NCBI RefSeq assembly: GCF_022539315.1
Contig: NC_066336.1
Location: forward strand, 5,584,600 to 5,648,599
Length of the DNA stretch: 64,000 nucleotides
Direction: 5' to 3'
Origin: Serinus canaria
Lineage: Eukaryota; Chordata; Aves; Passeriformes; Fringillidae
The position numbers were made by a program, and so were the translations under genes. The notes beneath the pieces were generated by a model. That model was not told where the DNA came from and made no database searches. It was given only the letters and a program-made list of their open reading frames with translations. The stretch's first letter is position 1. Each line of letters begins with the position of its first letter. Of this stretch, positions 50,786-62,000 are shown one piece after another.

Positions 50786-52714
50786 CTGTGCCCCGAGAGC
50801 CCCTCTGTGTCACAGGATGTGTTTTGCCCGAGGATGCCACACGAACGTGGGACAGCAGACTGGCACAATGACAACAACTCAGTGCTGGCCTCCCCAGGCT
50901 GGGTTTAAATATAGAGCAGACAGTGATTCATCCCAGCCAGGCTGGGAGTGACCTGTTCCTCAGGTTGGGACAGATGAACTTCACCCTCAAGGTGACTGGA
51001 AAGTTCTTTTGGGCTGCAGAAAGCCCTCTCCTTGTCTCAGGGCTTGCCAGGGAGCTGCTGCACTTCAGCAGAAGCAGCTGAAGGGGATTTGGGCAGCCAG
51101 GGAAAAGCTGGGCTCGTTTTGCTTTCACCAAGTTCCTCCCTGATTTATCTTCAGGTCTGGTTTGCCTGAGCTGCATTTCCTGCCAGGTGAAGTCTTTGGC
51201 TGAAAATTATTCTTAGACCATTCCCACTTGGGATCTTCTTTCTGAAGGCATCTAAAATGGGCTGGTGCTCCACATTCACAGGAGCAAATTCATAGCATTC
51301 CTCTGGCCCTCTCCTTATTCGAGCAGGGCAAAATGGAGCATGGCAGTTCTGATGATGCTGATTTTAATGAAAAAACAGGGAAAAAGGTGCAGCCTGCTCC
51401 ATTAGTCACCTGGTGTTACAGGGAGTAATAAACTGGGAATGTTCCTGCTCTCTCCTCCATGCACCTTATGTTGTGTTTCTCCTTTTGTGCTGTTTTTCAG
51501 CGTCTTTGATATTTTCCCTGGCACACAGGAGGTAAGATTGCTGAGATACAGACCTTTACCATAATTAAGCAAGATTCCTCCTCTTGTGAGAGCTTGTTCC
51601 TACACAGTTCTGGGGTCAGGAACTCAGATTGGGTTGTTATCTCAGATGTGAATGGCGTTTTTCCCCCTCTTCTAGGATGGAACACGAGTCTGGCTGAGGT
51701 GGTGGGGTTTACATCGTGCAAATGTCTCTCTCCTGCCTGCAGAGAGCTGCTGGAATTCTCAGCAAGGCTCCTGTGCATCCCTAAGTGTGACTCTTAATTC
51801 AGATCATTAATATCTTGTATGTAGGAATGTGGAGTGAAAAGCAAAGCAGGCAGAGCTGCAGATCAGTGTGTGATGGTGCCCCTGAACTCAGAGCTCTGGG
51901 GACCACACAGCCCATTTTCTGTGGTCTGGATGTGGCTGCAGCTCTTCTGTAGCTTTAGGTGAGGCAGCTGCTCTCTCTGCACTGGCACAGAGGGGCTCAG
52001 AACCCCTTTTTTTGCAGGTTTAGCTCCCTGAAATTCTCAAGCCCCACTGCCAGCTTCTCCATTTCTGTAACTACCAGCCTGGAAAAGTCCTCCTTGGCAA
52101 CACAAGAGATGCTGAGGGGATCATCTGGAGGAGGAGGAGAGAGATGTTCTTTGGAGCAGCCTTTCTTCACCTCTATCCTTTCCCTCCCTTGCCTCTCTAT
52201 CAGTTCTCCCTCAGCTCCTGCAGGTCGGTGCCCCAGGCTGCCCTGGCTGAATTCCCAGCACAATTCAGCCTTTCTGGTGTTTGTTGGACTCATTCCTCCC
52301 CTAAGGACCCCGGCAGCCCCTCAGCCCGTGCTTTACCGTGCCAGGCAGTGCTGCCCCTCACTCCCTGCACACTGCAATCCATGCCCAGGGAGCAGGTAAC
52401 GAGCTGCCTTAATTAGCCGGGCTCCTCCGCAGCCTCCTGCCCTCTGCTCGTGTTCCTAAAGCCTCAGAGCAATCGATACCACACAGATTCTCCTGTCCTG
52501 AGTCATTACAGGTCAGCAGGGCCTGTTTTGCTCACTCTCCCCGCTGCAGAGACGAGCCCTGCTCTGAGTTCAGGGCTGGTGTTTGCAGAACACCTCAGCC
52601 AGGTTGAAATGTCGGGGGTTGCCCTGATCTGATCTGATCTGATCCCAAGCAGATAAACCAGGGGCAGCTGCAGGGGAGGAACAGCAGCCTTGGAAGCTTC
52701 ATCCTCCCCCAAAC
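50786..52714 (+). other. Intergenic unique DNA
   Basis: No gene recognised. A short TGATCTGATCTGATC run occurs at 52624-52642. Confidence 0.5.
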
Positions 52715-53098
52715 CCTCCCTGCTGGCCCAGGTGAGGCAGAGCTGGGTGGGAGCAGCCAGGATCCATCCCCTCATCCCCCAGGTGAGGCAGGGCAGGGTG
52801 GGAGCAGCCAGGATCCATCCCCTCATCCCCCAGGTGAGGCAGGGCAGGGTGGGAGCAGCCAGGATCCATCCCCTCATCCCCCAGGTGAGGCAGAGCTGGG
52901 TGGGAGCAGCCAGGATCCATCCCCTCATCCCCCAGGTGAGGCAGGGGAGGGTGGGAGCAGCCAGGATCCATCCCCTCATCCCCCAGGTGAGGCAGGGGAG
53001 GGTGGGAGCAGCCAGGATCCATCCCCTCATCCCCCAGGTGAGGCAGGGGAGGGTGGGAGCAGCCAGGATCCATCCCCTCATCCCCCAGGTGAGGCAGG
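52715..53098 (+). repeat. 52-bp minisatellite, seven copies, each with splice-site-like motifs
   Basis: Unit CCCCCAGGTGAGGCAGGGCA, GGGTGGGAGCAGCCAGGATC, CATCCCCTCATC. Very homogeneous. Each copy contains CCCCCAG|GTGAGG, which overlaps a 3' splice-site-like and a consensus 5' splice-site-like sequence. The 150-residue plus frame and minus frame are repeat read-through. Confidence 0.95.
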
Positions 53099-54880
53099 AG
53101 CTCTGTTCCCAGCAGGATGCCGAGCTCGGGCTGCAGAGCTGAGGCACAGATCGGGCTGTGCAGTGCCAGAGCTGCTCCAGGAGACAGCTCCTTGTTCTGT
53201 CAGCCGAGCTTGTTCCCCGGGAGGGAGGGGATCCCTTCCCGTCACGGCTGGCAGCCCCAGCAGGGTTTGTTGTCACTGCCTGCACTTTGTAGTAGCTATC
53301 AGCAGAGATTCTGTGTCTGCTCTGCACGCTGGGGCTGCCCTGTTCCGGGGACGTGCTCAGATCTACGATCCCTTCCCACCACAGGGGAGCAAGGCTGCCT
53401 TCTTGGCTTGGTTTCCTTTTCTCCCCCCTTTCCTTTTTCCCCTCCTTCCTTCCTTTCCCCTCTCCACATTTTCCCCTCGCTGTTGGGTTGGTTTCCTTTC
53501 CCTCCTTTTTCCCCCTTCCTGGCTCTGCCCCTGAGCCTCTCTCCCTCTGCCTGCTCCATCCTTTCAGGGCTGTGATGCCCAAAAATCCCTGGCTGGAGCA
53601 ATCCTGGGAGCCAGAGAGGCTTTCTGGGTCTGTGTTCCAGCCCTGGGGTTCATCCCACAGCCAGAACCAGAAGTGTTTTCTGTGTTTTCTGCTCTGGGAG
53701 AGCAATGAGCATCGAGGCTCTCTAAAACACAGTCTGGAGGCTCGAGAGCAATAACTGGGCCAAACTCCTTTGCCCTGGGTGTTATCACTCACTCTGTAGT
53801 TTGCTTCCTCACAGAAAGGTGGATATTAAATTCTATTTTTCTTATGCCCATATAAAAAAAAAAAAAAAAAAGTAATTTTCTCTAAATTATTTCTTCCAGA
53901 GCTGCTAAAAAGCCAAGAATCATAGTGCAGCAGGACCCCCATTTCCCCAGTAATTACACTCTGCCTCCTAACTCCTTCAACAGCAATTTCTCAATTTATT
54001 TGGCTTCTGTCTGGAATTGCAGTCGTGGGCAGAGCTGGGCTCTGTCTTATTATTGCACAGACAAAATTGTTTTTAAAATGTAATTAAACATTTACCTTGA
54101 AGACAATGCTTTGTCTTCTTTAAGAAGCATAATATCTTAATTTAACCTAATCTGGAGAACCTTCCATTTCCAAGCTTTTGCCTCCAAGACAATGTTATGC
54201 TAAACACAAAAAAAAATCAAAACAAAAAGATTTCCTAATTTAACCTAATTAAAAGATAAGCCTCCAACTTTTCCACTGCTGCTGCCTGGAATGAGGAGTG
54301 AGGCATAGCCCTTTGCTTTGCTCACAACTGTTTGGTTTATCCTCCCTCTGCTTTGCTCTCTGCTGTTGATTTTTATTTATTATCCTCCTTGATGCCCCCA
54401 AATCCTCTTAGGAGGCAAAGCCGTCCAACCTTTCCCATCCTGGGGCCTTCCCTAAGAAGATCAAGGGACCACCACGGGAACAGAGGAGCTTTGGTTTGGG
54501 GGGTTTTGTTGGCTTGGTTTAGGGTTGTTATTTTCAATAATAACGAGACAAAATGCAGCCTTGCCTGCTGTGTGAGGCTTCCCCAGGAGAGGAGGTTTAA
54601 GGGAGGTGAAGGATTATTTCTGTTCAGTCTCAGCTGAGGCGTGGGGAGCCCACGGAGCGACGCTCTCTGGCTGGTGCTGGTCCCTGGGGGCTGCCTGAGG
54701 TACAGAATGCCAAAATCCATCTGTGCTCAGAGTAATGGCAGTGGCAGCTGGCTCACAGGGCTCTCCCTGCGCTGAGCAGGACCAAAGCTTCCTTTGGAGC
54801 TGCTCCCAGGGGCTGAGAGGAGCCCGTGCAGCACCTGCCAACCTGCCGAGGAGCAGCCCCATCCCTCCCTCAGGGAGTCT
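53099..54880 (+). other. Intergenic DNA, pyrimidine-rich then AT-rich
   Basis: A CT-rich stretch at 53400-53560 and a poly-A run (53853-53871) are followed by AT-rich, high-complexity sequence (53880-54300). No gene recognised. Confidence 0.5.
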
Positions 54881-54884
54881 CAAG

Positions 54885-55108
54885 CTGCACCAAGGGAAAT
54901 ACAGGTTGGATATTAGGGAAAAGGTTTTTATAGAAAGGGTGACCAAGTACTGGAGTTGTCTGCCTGGGGAGGTGCTGGAATCACCATCCCTGGATGGGTT
55001 TAAAAAGGACTGGATGTGGCACCAGGGTTTAGTTGAGGTGTTGGGGCTGGGCTCGATGATCTGGAGTCAACCAAGACTCCAGCCTGGTGATTCTGTGATT
55101 CCTGTTCC
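54885..55108 (+). mobile_element. CR1 LINE 3'-end fragment
   Basis: AAGGTTTTTATAGAAAGGGT, GACCAAGTACTGGAGTTGTC, TGCCTGGGGAGGTGCTGGAA, TCACCATCCCTGGATGGGTT, and a terminal GATTCTGTGATTCC resembling the CR1 8-bp tail repeats. Better preserved than the other copies. Confidence 0.8.
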
Positions 55109-55179
55109 TCGAGGTGCAGCCACAGGGAAGGAGGGAGAGCAGCTGTGCCGGGCTGGCTCCAGCTCTGCTCAAAGCAGAG

Positions 55180-55735
55180 CCGGCCATGGTGGCCACAGGC
55201 CGTGGTGCCCACAGCTCCTTCACGCTCAGCAGGCCCTGCCTCCAACTGCAGGGGGGAAAAAGCAATATCAAACCCAAACCATCAAGATGCAAATCCGTGG
55301 TGGCCATGGGCCATGGTGCCCCGTGGGCCATGGTGGCCATGGAGGCCTTGGTGCCCTGTGGGCCGTGGAGGCCTTGGTGCTCTGTGGGCCGTGGAGGCCA
55401 TGGTGACCACAGGCCATGGTGCCCACAGCTCCTTCACACTCAGCAGGCCCTGCCTCCAACTGCAGGGGGAAAAAAGCCTTTTCAAACCCAAACTATCAAG
55501 ATGCAAATCTGTGGTGGCCATGGGCCATGGTGCCCCGTGGGCCATGGTGGCCATGGAGGCCTTGGTGCCCTGTGGGCCGTGGAGGCCTTGGTGCTCTGTG
55601 GGCCGTGGAGGCCATGGTGACCACAGGCCGTGGTGCCCACAGCTCCTTCACACTCAGCAGGCCCTGCCTCCAACTGCAGGGGGGAAAAAGCCATTTCAAA
55701 CCCAAACCATCAAGATGCAAATCCCCTTGGAGAGT
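55180..55735. repeat. 214-bp tandem repeat, about 2.6 copies
   Basis: The landmark ATCAAGATGCAAAT recurs at 55282, 55496 and 55709 (spacing 214 and 213). Each unit contains internal GGCCATGGTGGCCATGGAGG subrepeats rich in CCATGG and GGCC palindromes, and a CTCCAACTGCAGGGGGAAAA segment. Frames on both strands are artefacts. Confidence 0.95.
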
Positions 55736-56750
55736 GGACACCTTCAAGGTCCGTGGGGCAGCCACTAAAGCTGAAAGCATCACGATTGTTTGGGTTTATT
55801 TGGGCTAAACCTGCAGCAGCCGTGGGGAAGGTGAAGTGGGAGGATGGCCAGCCTGGGGTCAAGGGCAGCTCCACAATCCTGTTGTGCTGCCTGCTTCATG
55901 CCCCTTAAAGCAGTTTTCACGGGAAAATGACAATATTAGTGTGTGTGACTCACAATATTAGTGTGTCTCTGACTCTCAGAGATGTGGGGCCCTGCAGCAA
56001 TCAGCTCAGGTACCTGTCCCCCGCGGTGCTGGTTATTGTGCAGGAGGCACACACTGAGCACACAAACAGCAGATGATTTCTTTCCTTTCCTTGCAGCTCC
56101 AGCTCCTTTCCAGCCTACAAAATGTTCCCTTTTAGCTCTTCCAAGTTTAGTCACAGCTGGTCTCTGATGGCTGCGTTTACCCTTTCCTGGGAGCCTCATC
56201 CTGCCCCCTTCCCCCCCCCCCAGTTATTCCTGAGGGGTTCCAGATGCCTCCGGGTGTGGGTGATGCCCTTTTCTCCCTTTCATTGCTAATTCTGCCGGGC
56301 TGAGGGCGTTTTTTGTAACATTTATGAACAGAAACCCTGATTCACCATCTTCCCCTCTGGTACAGTATTAGCTCACAGGGTCACTCAAATCTACCTGGTG
56401 ATAAATTGAAGGTTAAAGTGTAGATGTAACGATTTGGGATTGAGAAGTGTTTCACGGCACTTGAACATGGGCACGTATAAATCAGAAAAGGGGTTCCCAA
56501 GGCACCTCCAGCCCCACTCTAAAACTCCTGCTCCTCTCCTTGTGCCAGGCAGCGAGGCAGTGCTCCCAGGGCCGTGGCACATGCAGAGTACGGAGCCCCT
56601 CGTGGGGGATCTGTGGGTAAATCGGTCCCTCAGAGCCCTCACAGTGCATGAGGATCGGAATTGGTGACAGTAGCAAGGAACGACACCAGGGAGCCCCCAC
56701 AGCTTCTGGAGCCGCCGCGTGCCCGCACCCCCTTTTAAAGTAGCGGCGCC
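55736..56750 (+). other. Intergenic DNA upstream of MAN1C1
   Basis: Unique sequence with a C-rich run near 56205-56221. No gene recognised. Confidence 0.5.
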
Positions 56751-57060
56751 CCCACCTCCACCAATCGCAGCGCGGACGGGGCGTTCCTCGCAGCCAATGG
56801 GAGGCGGTGGCTGGAGGAAAGGGGCGGAGCATCCCTCGCTGAGCTCGAGCCGGGCGACTGTGGTAAACAAGGGGGCGGAGCCCACGGCATCCCTGTCGCG
56901 GGCAGCAGCCAATGGGCCATGGCAGGAGGGGACAACAAGCCAATAGCGCTCGAGGGCGGGCAGAGTCGCGCGCGCTGATTGGCTGGCGCGGCGGCGGAGT
57001 GACCGTTGGCGGGAGGGGGCGCGGCGGGGGCGGGGCCGGGCGCTGTCGCAGTGAGCGGCG
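56751..57060 (+). promoter_or_regulatory. MAN1C1: MAN1C1 CpG-island promoter with five CCAAT boxes
   Basis: CCAAT cores at 56761, 56794, 56909 and 56940 and the reverse ATTGG at 56978, within 220 bp, interspersed with GC boxes (GGGGCGG at 56821-56827 and GGGGGCGGAG near 56871). No TATA box. Transcription probably begins in the GC-rich block near 57000-57060. Confidence 0.6.
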
Positions 57061-58438
57061 GCGCGGGCGGGGCTCCGTGCGGGCACCGGGCAGCGCTGCC
57101 CCGCCGGTCCCCGCGTCCGGCACGGGGGCGGGCAAAACCTCAGCCTGGCAAGGGGCTCAGTGCAGTGAGGTGCTTCCCTCGTGCGTGCTCGGATGGGTAC
57201 GGAGAGGAGCTGTCCTCTGGAGAGCGCAGCATCTTCCCTCTCCTACTTGAGCGGGCACCCCTGAGCGCTGGCAGCAGCGAGGTGCTGTCGCTTTCGGGAT
57301 GAGCGGGCAGGACTGAGAAGATTTTTCTTACTGTAGGAGCCAGAGAGGCTTGGATTTGTCCGAGGGGTGAGTAAACAGCGCTGGGGATAGGAGAGCGTCC
57401 GCCCCAGCGGGTGTGACGGCGCTCGGGGGCAGCGCTGTCCCTGCCCGCAGGAGAAGGGGCGATTTGGGGATCGCACGTAGGGGTTTAAGCCGTGTCCTGC
57501 CGGCTTGCGGGGTCTGAAAGTTGAGCTCTGGCTCTTCGGCAAGGAGAGGATTTGTGGGGGGTCTATGGATAATTCTAGCAGGCAGAGATTTGGGAGAAAT
57601 TTACCGGGATCTATTAGGCAAAACCAAACCCGGTGGATTAATTTTTTTATTACTATTTTTTGCCTCGGGAAGCTCAGCCCAAGCCTAGCTTTCCGCATGG
57701 CTGGTTTGCAGCCCCATCGTCCCTAGCCCGGCGCGGGCGAAGGCAGCTCCTGGCAGAGGAGCGGAGCAGCCTCGTCCCTGTCTGTGTGCGCTCTCCCAGG
57801 GCACCCTGCCCCTCCTGGGGTGTCCCAGAGCATCTCGTTCCCCGGGGTTCTCCCCTTGTCCCCCGGGCTGCCCCGCCAGCAGAGCCCGGCATCCCGGCGC
57901 TGGATGGGAGATGGTGCAGAGCTCAGAGCTGCTCGCAGACCGGAGAGTTGGTGCCAAGTCCGGACAGAGGGAACCGAACTAGTGCTGCTGGAGGGTGGGG
58001 GACCGGCCGGGGACAAAGGCTCGTCTCGCCGGCCGCATCCTCGGCGGTGCTGAGTGACCGCGCTCTTGTCTCCCCCCCGCCCCGCAGAAATGCTGCAGCA
58101 TGAACCCACCGCCGCCTAGAGAGACGGGCTCACACCGCCCCGGCACCGCTGCCTGAGCCAGCCCCGGAGCACCGTCCGGCCGGGAGCCCGCACCGGGAGC
58201 AGCCCAGCCCAGCCCCGTGCCGCCCGGCCCCGGCGGGATGCGCTCGCCGCCGCCTTCATGCGGGCAGTGGGGACGCTGAACCGCCGCTCCGCCCGGCCCG
58301 CAGCCACCCACGTGCGGTCCCCGGTGAAGGCGGCCGGTGGTGCCCAGGGCGGGCCCCGCTGAGCGTTTCGCCGCAGGAGCCAGCGGCAGCCCCCGGCGTG
58401 GCGGCGGGTCCCGCCCGGCGGCCGCGATCCGGTGCCCC
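57060..58438 (+). other. MAN1C1: MAN1C1 5'UTR region with possible spliced leader exon and uORFs
   Basis: A plausible non-coding exon ends at a donor GAGGG|GTGAGT (57366/57367), and a pyrimidine-rich acceptor (TTGTCTCCCCCCCGCCCCGC, then AG) ends at 58087. If spliced, the start-codon exon would be 58088-59005. Three short upstream frames precede the main ATG, starting at 58090 (nine codons), 58238 (thirteen codons) and 58258. The splice model is inferred from site quality only. Confidence 0.4.
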
Positions 58439-59005
58439 ATGGTGGTGCTGCGGAAGCTGCCGGGCATGCCGGGCTGGCCGGCGGCGCTGGGGCTGCGGCT
58501 GCCGCAGAAGTTCCTGTTCCTGCTCTTCCTCTCGGGCCTGCTCACGCTCTGCTTCGGGGCCCTGTTCCTCCTGCCCGATTCCTCCCGCTTCAAGCGCCTC
58601 TTCCTACCCCGCCGGGCCACCGCCTCCGCCTCCTCTTCATCCTCCGCCTCCTCGTCCTCAGCCTCCTCCTCCTCCACCCGCGACACCGACCTGCCCCGCA
58701 GCCCCCCCGCCGCCGCCGAGCCCCGCCACGCCAGCCCCGCGGCCCCGCGCCGCCTGCGGGAGAAGCTCCGCACGGCCACCCGCATGGCCGGGCCGGCGGC
58801 CCGCACCGCGCCCGGCTCCCGGCAGCAGGTGCAGGGCGGCGAGAGCCGAGCCCAGCCCGCCAGCGGCGCGCCCCCGGCCCGGGAGACGCGGGCCCCGTTC
58901 CGCTTCGACTACGAGCGGTTCCGCCGGAGCCTCCGGCACCCGGTGCGAGGCGGGCGGAGCGGAGAGGACCCCGAGACCCGCGCCCGCAGGATGAAGATCA
59001 AAGAG
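58439..59005 (+). CDS. MAN1C1: Golgi alpha-1,2-mannosidase IC (MAN1C1), first coding exon; gene continues past window
   Basis: ATG at 58439 (CCCCATGG, +4 G) opens 189 codons ending MKIKE|GTGGGT, matching the human exon 1 end (KIKE). This is the first in-frame ATG; the frame can be extended upstream only with a GTG at 58337. It encodes a type II Golgi membrane protein: a short basic cytosolic tail (LRKLPGMPG), then the conserved LGLRLPQKF and a signal-anchor at about residues 25-45 ending in FGALFLLP, the motif RFKRLFLP, a low-complexity Ser/Ala stem (about 62-80), a Pro/Arg/Ala-rich stem, and the conserved PFRFDYERFRRSLRHPV (153-169). The catalytic GH47 domain lies in later exons outside the window. 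The enzyme trims Man9/Man8 N-glycans towards Man5 in the Golgi. The stem diverges strongly from human; the ends are well conserved. Confidence 0.93.
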
Positions 59006-62000
59006 GTGGGTGAGGAGCGCGGGCAGCGCTCCCGGCCGAGTGCCCGCTCGGGGCTGCCTCAGTCCCTCCATGACCCCCTCAGGCAGCCCTCGCCTCACCT
59101 CAGTGCTCACATCCCCCTCAGGCGGCCTTCACCTTGCTTCTCCTCACAGCATCGGCTCCCCTCAGGTGTGTGTCCCCTCAGCCATGGCCCCATCAGACAT
59201 CCCCTCCCCTCACAGGTGTTTGTCCCCTCAGTCCTCACCTGCCCTCCGCGGCCGCATTTCCCCCTCCGTCAGTCCTTGCCTCCCCTCACAGCCATGTCGC
59301 CCTCAGTCAAGCCTTGCCCCCTCTCACGGCCATGTCCACCTCAGCCCTCATGTCTGGGTCCCCCTCATCTGTCACCTCCCCTCACAGCCATGTCCCCCCT
59401 CAGTCAGCCATCACTGCCCCTCACAGCCATGTCCCCCTCAGTCAGCCATCAGTGCCCCTCACAGCAATGTCCCCCTCAGTCAGCCATCAGTGCCCCTCAC
59501 AGCCATGTCCCCCTCAGTCAGCCATCACTGCCCCTCACAGCCATGTCCCCCCTCAGTCAGCCATCAGTGCCCCTCACAGCCATGTTCCCCCTCAGTCAGC
59601 CATCAGTGCCCCTCACAGCCATGTTCCCCCTCAGTCAGCCATCACTGCCCCTCACAGCCATGTCCCCCCTCAGTCAGCCATCAGTGCCCCTCACAGCCAT
59701 GTCCCCCTGAGTCAGCCATCAGTGCCCCTCACAGCCATGTCCCCCCTCATTGCTCCCACCCCTCACCTCCCCACCCTCGCCCCCATTTCTCACACAAGGT
59801 CCCTTGCTCCCTCCTTTTCCCAGGGAGGGTGGCAGGAATTGGGGTGTCCCTTTCCAGGGGAGGGTCCCTGTCACTGAGCACACACCTCCTCGCCGGTGTG
59901 ACTGAAATTGACGAAATGTAAATTTCAGCTTGGTTATTCAGGGAAAAAAGGGTTATAGGGGAAAAAGTCTCACTTGGTGGGAGATGTGTTTGCTTCTGCA
60001 AGAGTCTCCATCCCTGGGGGCTCAGATTGGCACAAAAACCAGGAGATGACAGAACTTGGCTGGTGCAGGGGGATGGAGGGACGGGTGCAGGAGCCGGGGA
60101 GGAGCAGGAGGCTCTGTCCCTGCAGGTCCCTGTGGGACTGGCACTGGAATTGTCACCCTCTGTGGGGAGCTGACCCCCGTGGGCCGGGGTAGCCCGGCTG
60201 GGGGGGCTGCCAGGGCGAGGGGAGGGTTTGGCCCCGTGCCTCCAGCTCGTGCTCAAGCCTGGCAGCCTGGCACACACGTGGAGCAGGCTGTGACCCAGTT
60301 AACCGGGTTCGTGTGGGATTCCATCGTGGCTGTCGGATCCCTCGCCCTGATGGATAACCAACTTGGAGGGAATTCTGCTCTCAGAAGAGGTGCCAATAAG
60401 TAAAAAGCACAGGTTTAATTAAGCAGAGTATAAATTTCCTGGGTCTGTGCTCTCGCAGAGGTGCAGGCATCCAGCAACGATGCTGCCCCGATTGAAGAGA
60501 GAATCAAGTCGAGGAATAACACACCGAGGGCTTTCATCCTCTCCAACCTGCATCTGAAAAACAGTTTTTAAAGCTCCCCTCCCGCTGTCTTTGTCAGGCA
60601 CTAAAACAAAGGCTGCACGCTGGTGAAATTCCAATTCCTCTGCCAGGCAGCCAGGCACAGCGCACCCGGGGCTGCTGGGTTCCTTCATGGTCCCAGGAGG
60701 GGTCCAGCCATCCTTTCCTGCTGCAGGGTGTTTGGAATGTTCCAGTGCCCAGCCCTCACGTGTGCCTGGGTCTCTGCAGATTGCCACCTCCAAGGTGTGC
60801 CAGGGAGCACGACACACACAGGAATAACCCAGCTTCCACTCCGTGCAAACAAATCAAATTGAAAAATCAAATTTAGGGGAAGCGAGTGGCATTCAGTCCT
60901 TCATTTGGAGTTAATTATTTTTTAAATATAGCATTATTCCAAGCTGTATGGATTCAGCCCCATCTGTTTCTAACAGCCATAATCAGTGCTGGGTAGCAGA
61001 GTTAGAGTTTTCAAGGATGAGAATCCATAAATATTAGTTTTATGCTGACAGCTAATTACTCTTCAAACAGAGCCCTTATTTCTTAAAAGTGCCTCCGCTT
61101 CTATTTATTCAGAGAGAGAGAAACAAATATGGTGCTGAGATATGAGGCTGAACACGCAAAACAAGGGAGGGTGGTGCAGCCTGGGGAAGAGATAAGGTGT
61201 GTCTCTTTTTGTTAATCAAAAAGACAAGAGGAGAACAAACCAAGAAGGTTAGAAGACAAATGCTGCATAAAAAGAAACAGATGGAGGAAAAAAAGAATTG
61301 CAAGGAAGAAGTGATGATACAGCCTTTGGATTAGCAAATATTGCTCACATGATGTGAGATGCCAGCAGGGCAGGTGGTGGCTGTGCTGGCTGCTCTGAGT
61401 TGCTTTTCCCTCCTTCCTTCAGAGCTTTCAGTCCTGTAGCTTGCTAGAAGGAGTGCCCAGCTGTCCTTGCACTGGCAGTTTTGTTCTTTTCCCTGCCTTC
61501 CCTCAGGCCATCCTCCCAGGTCAGCACCTCTGTAACAGGGAGGATGGGATTTGTGGATATTTTTCCCCCACCTGCCTGCCAGATGAAAGCCAGGAGGAGA
61601 AACTGGTGTGTGACCACAGATGCCCAGAGGTGATGCCCAGCCTGGAGACTGGAACTTTCCATTTTCCCCAGGACCTTCCAGTGTGAGGAATTCCAGCCAG
61701 GAATCCGAGCTGGTGTCCATTGTTTCCCACCACCTCTGAGCTGCCTGGTGCTTCAGCTAAAGAGGAGGCAGTGCCATGGCTTTCCTGTAGCCCTGCTAGA
61801 CCTTCCCTGCTTATAAACCAGAGTTTAGAGTGGAAAGCCCCATGGCCTCTCCCATTTTATTGCTGTTTGGGAAAGCCTTTGGGGCGTGAGGAGCACTGGG
61901 GCTGTTGGCAGAGTGAGGAGCCAGGCTGGGCTGACGTGTGTGTGCAGGTACCTTCACCTATAAAGACATGTCCAGGGTCAGTTTAACAGTTGTTTTCTTG

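Noticed and set aside
52506..53792. Minus frame of 428 residues
   Set aside because: Its core is the 52-bp array on the reverse strand; the remainder has no recognisable domain.
54723..55808. Plus frames of 130-227 residues and minus frames of 63-103 residues over the 214-bp repeat
   Set aside because: They start in the CR1 fragment or the repeat and change frame between copies; not protein coding.
58337..58438. N-terminal extension of MAN1C1 by 34 residues
   Set aside because: The upstream codon at 58337 is GTG, not ATG. The conserved N-terminus and a strong context point to 58439.
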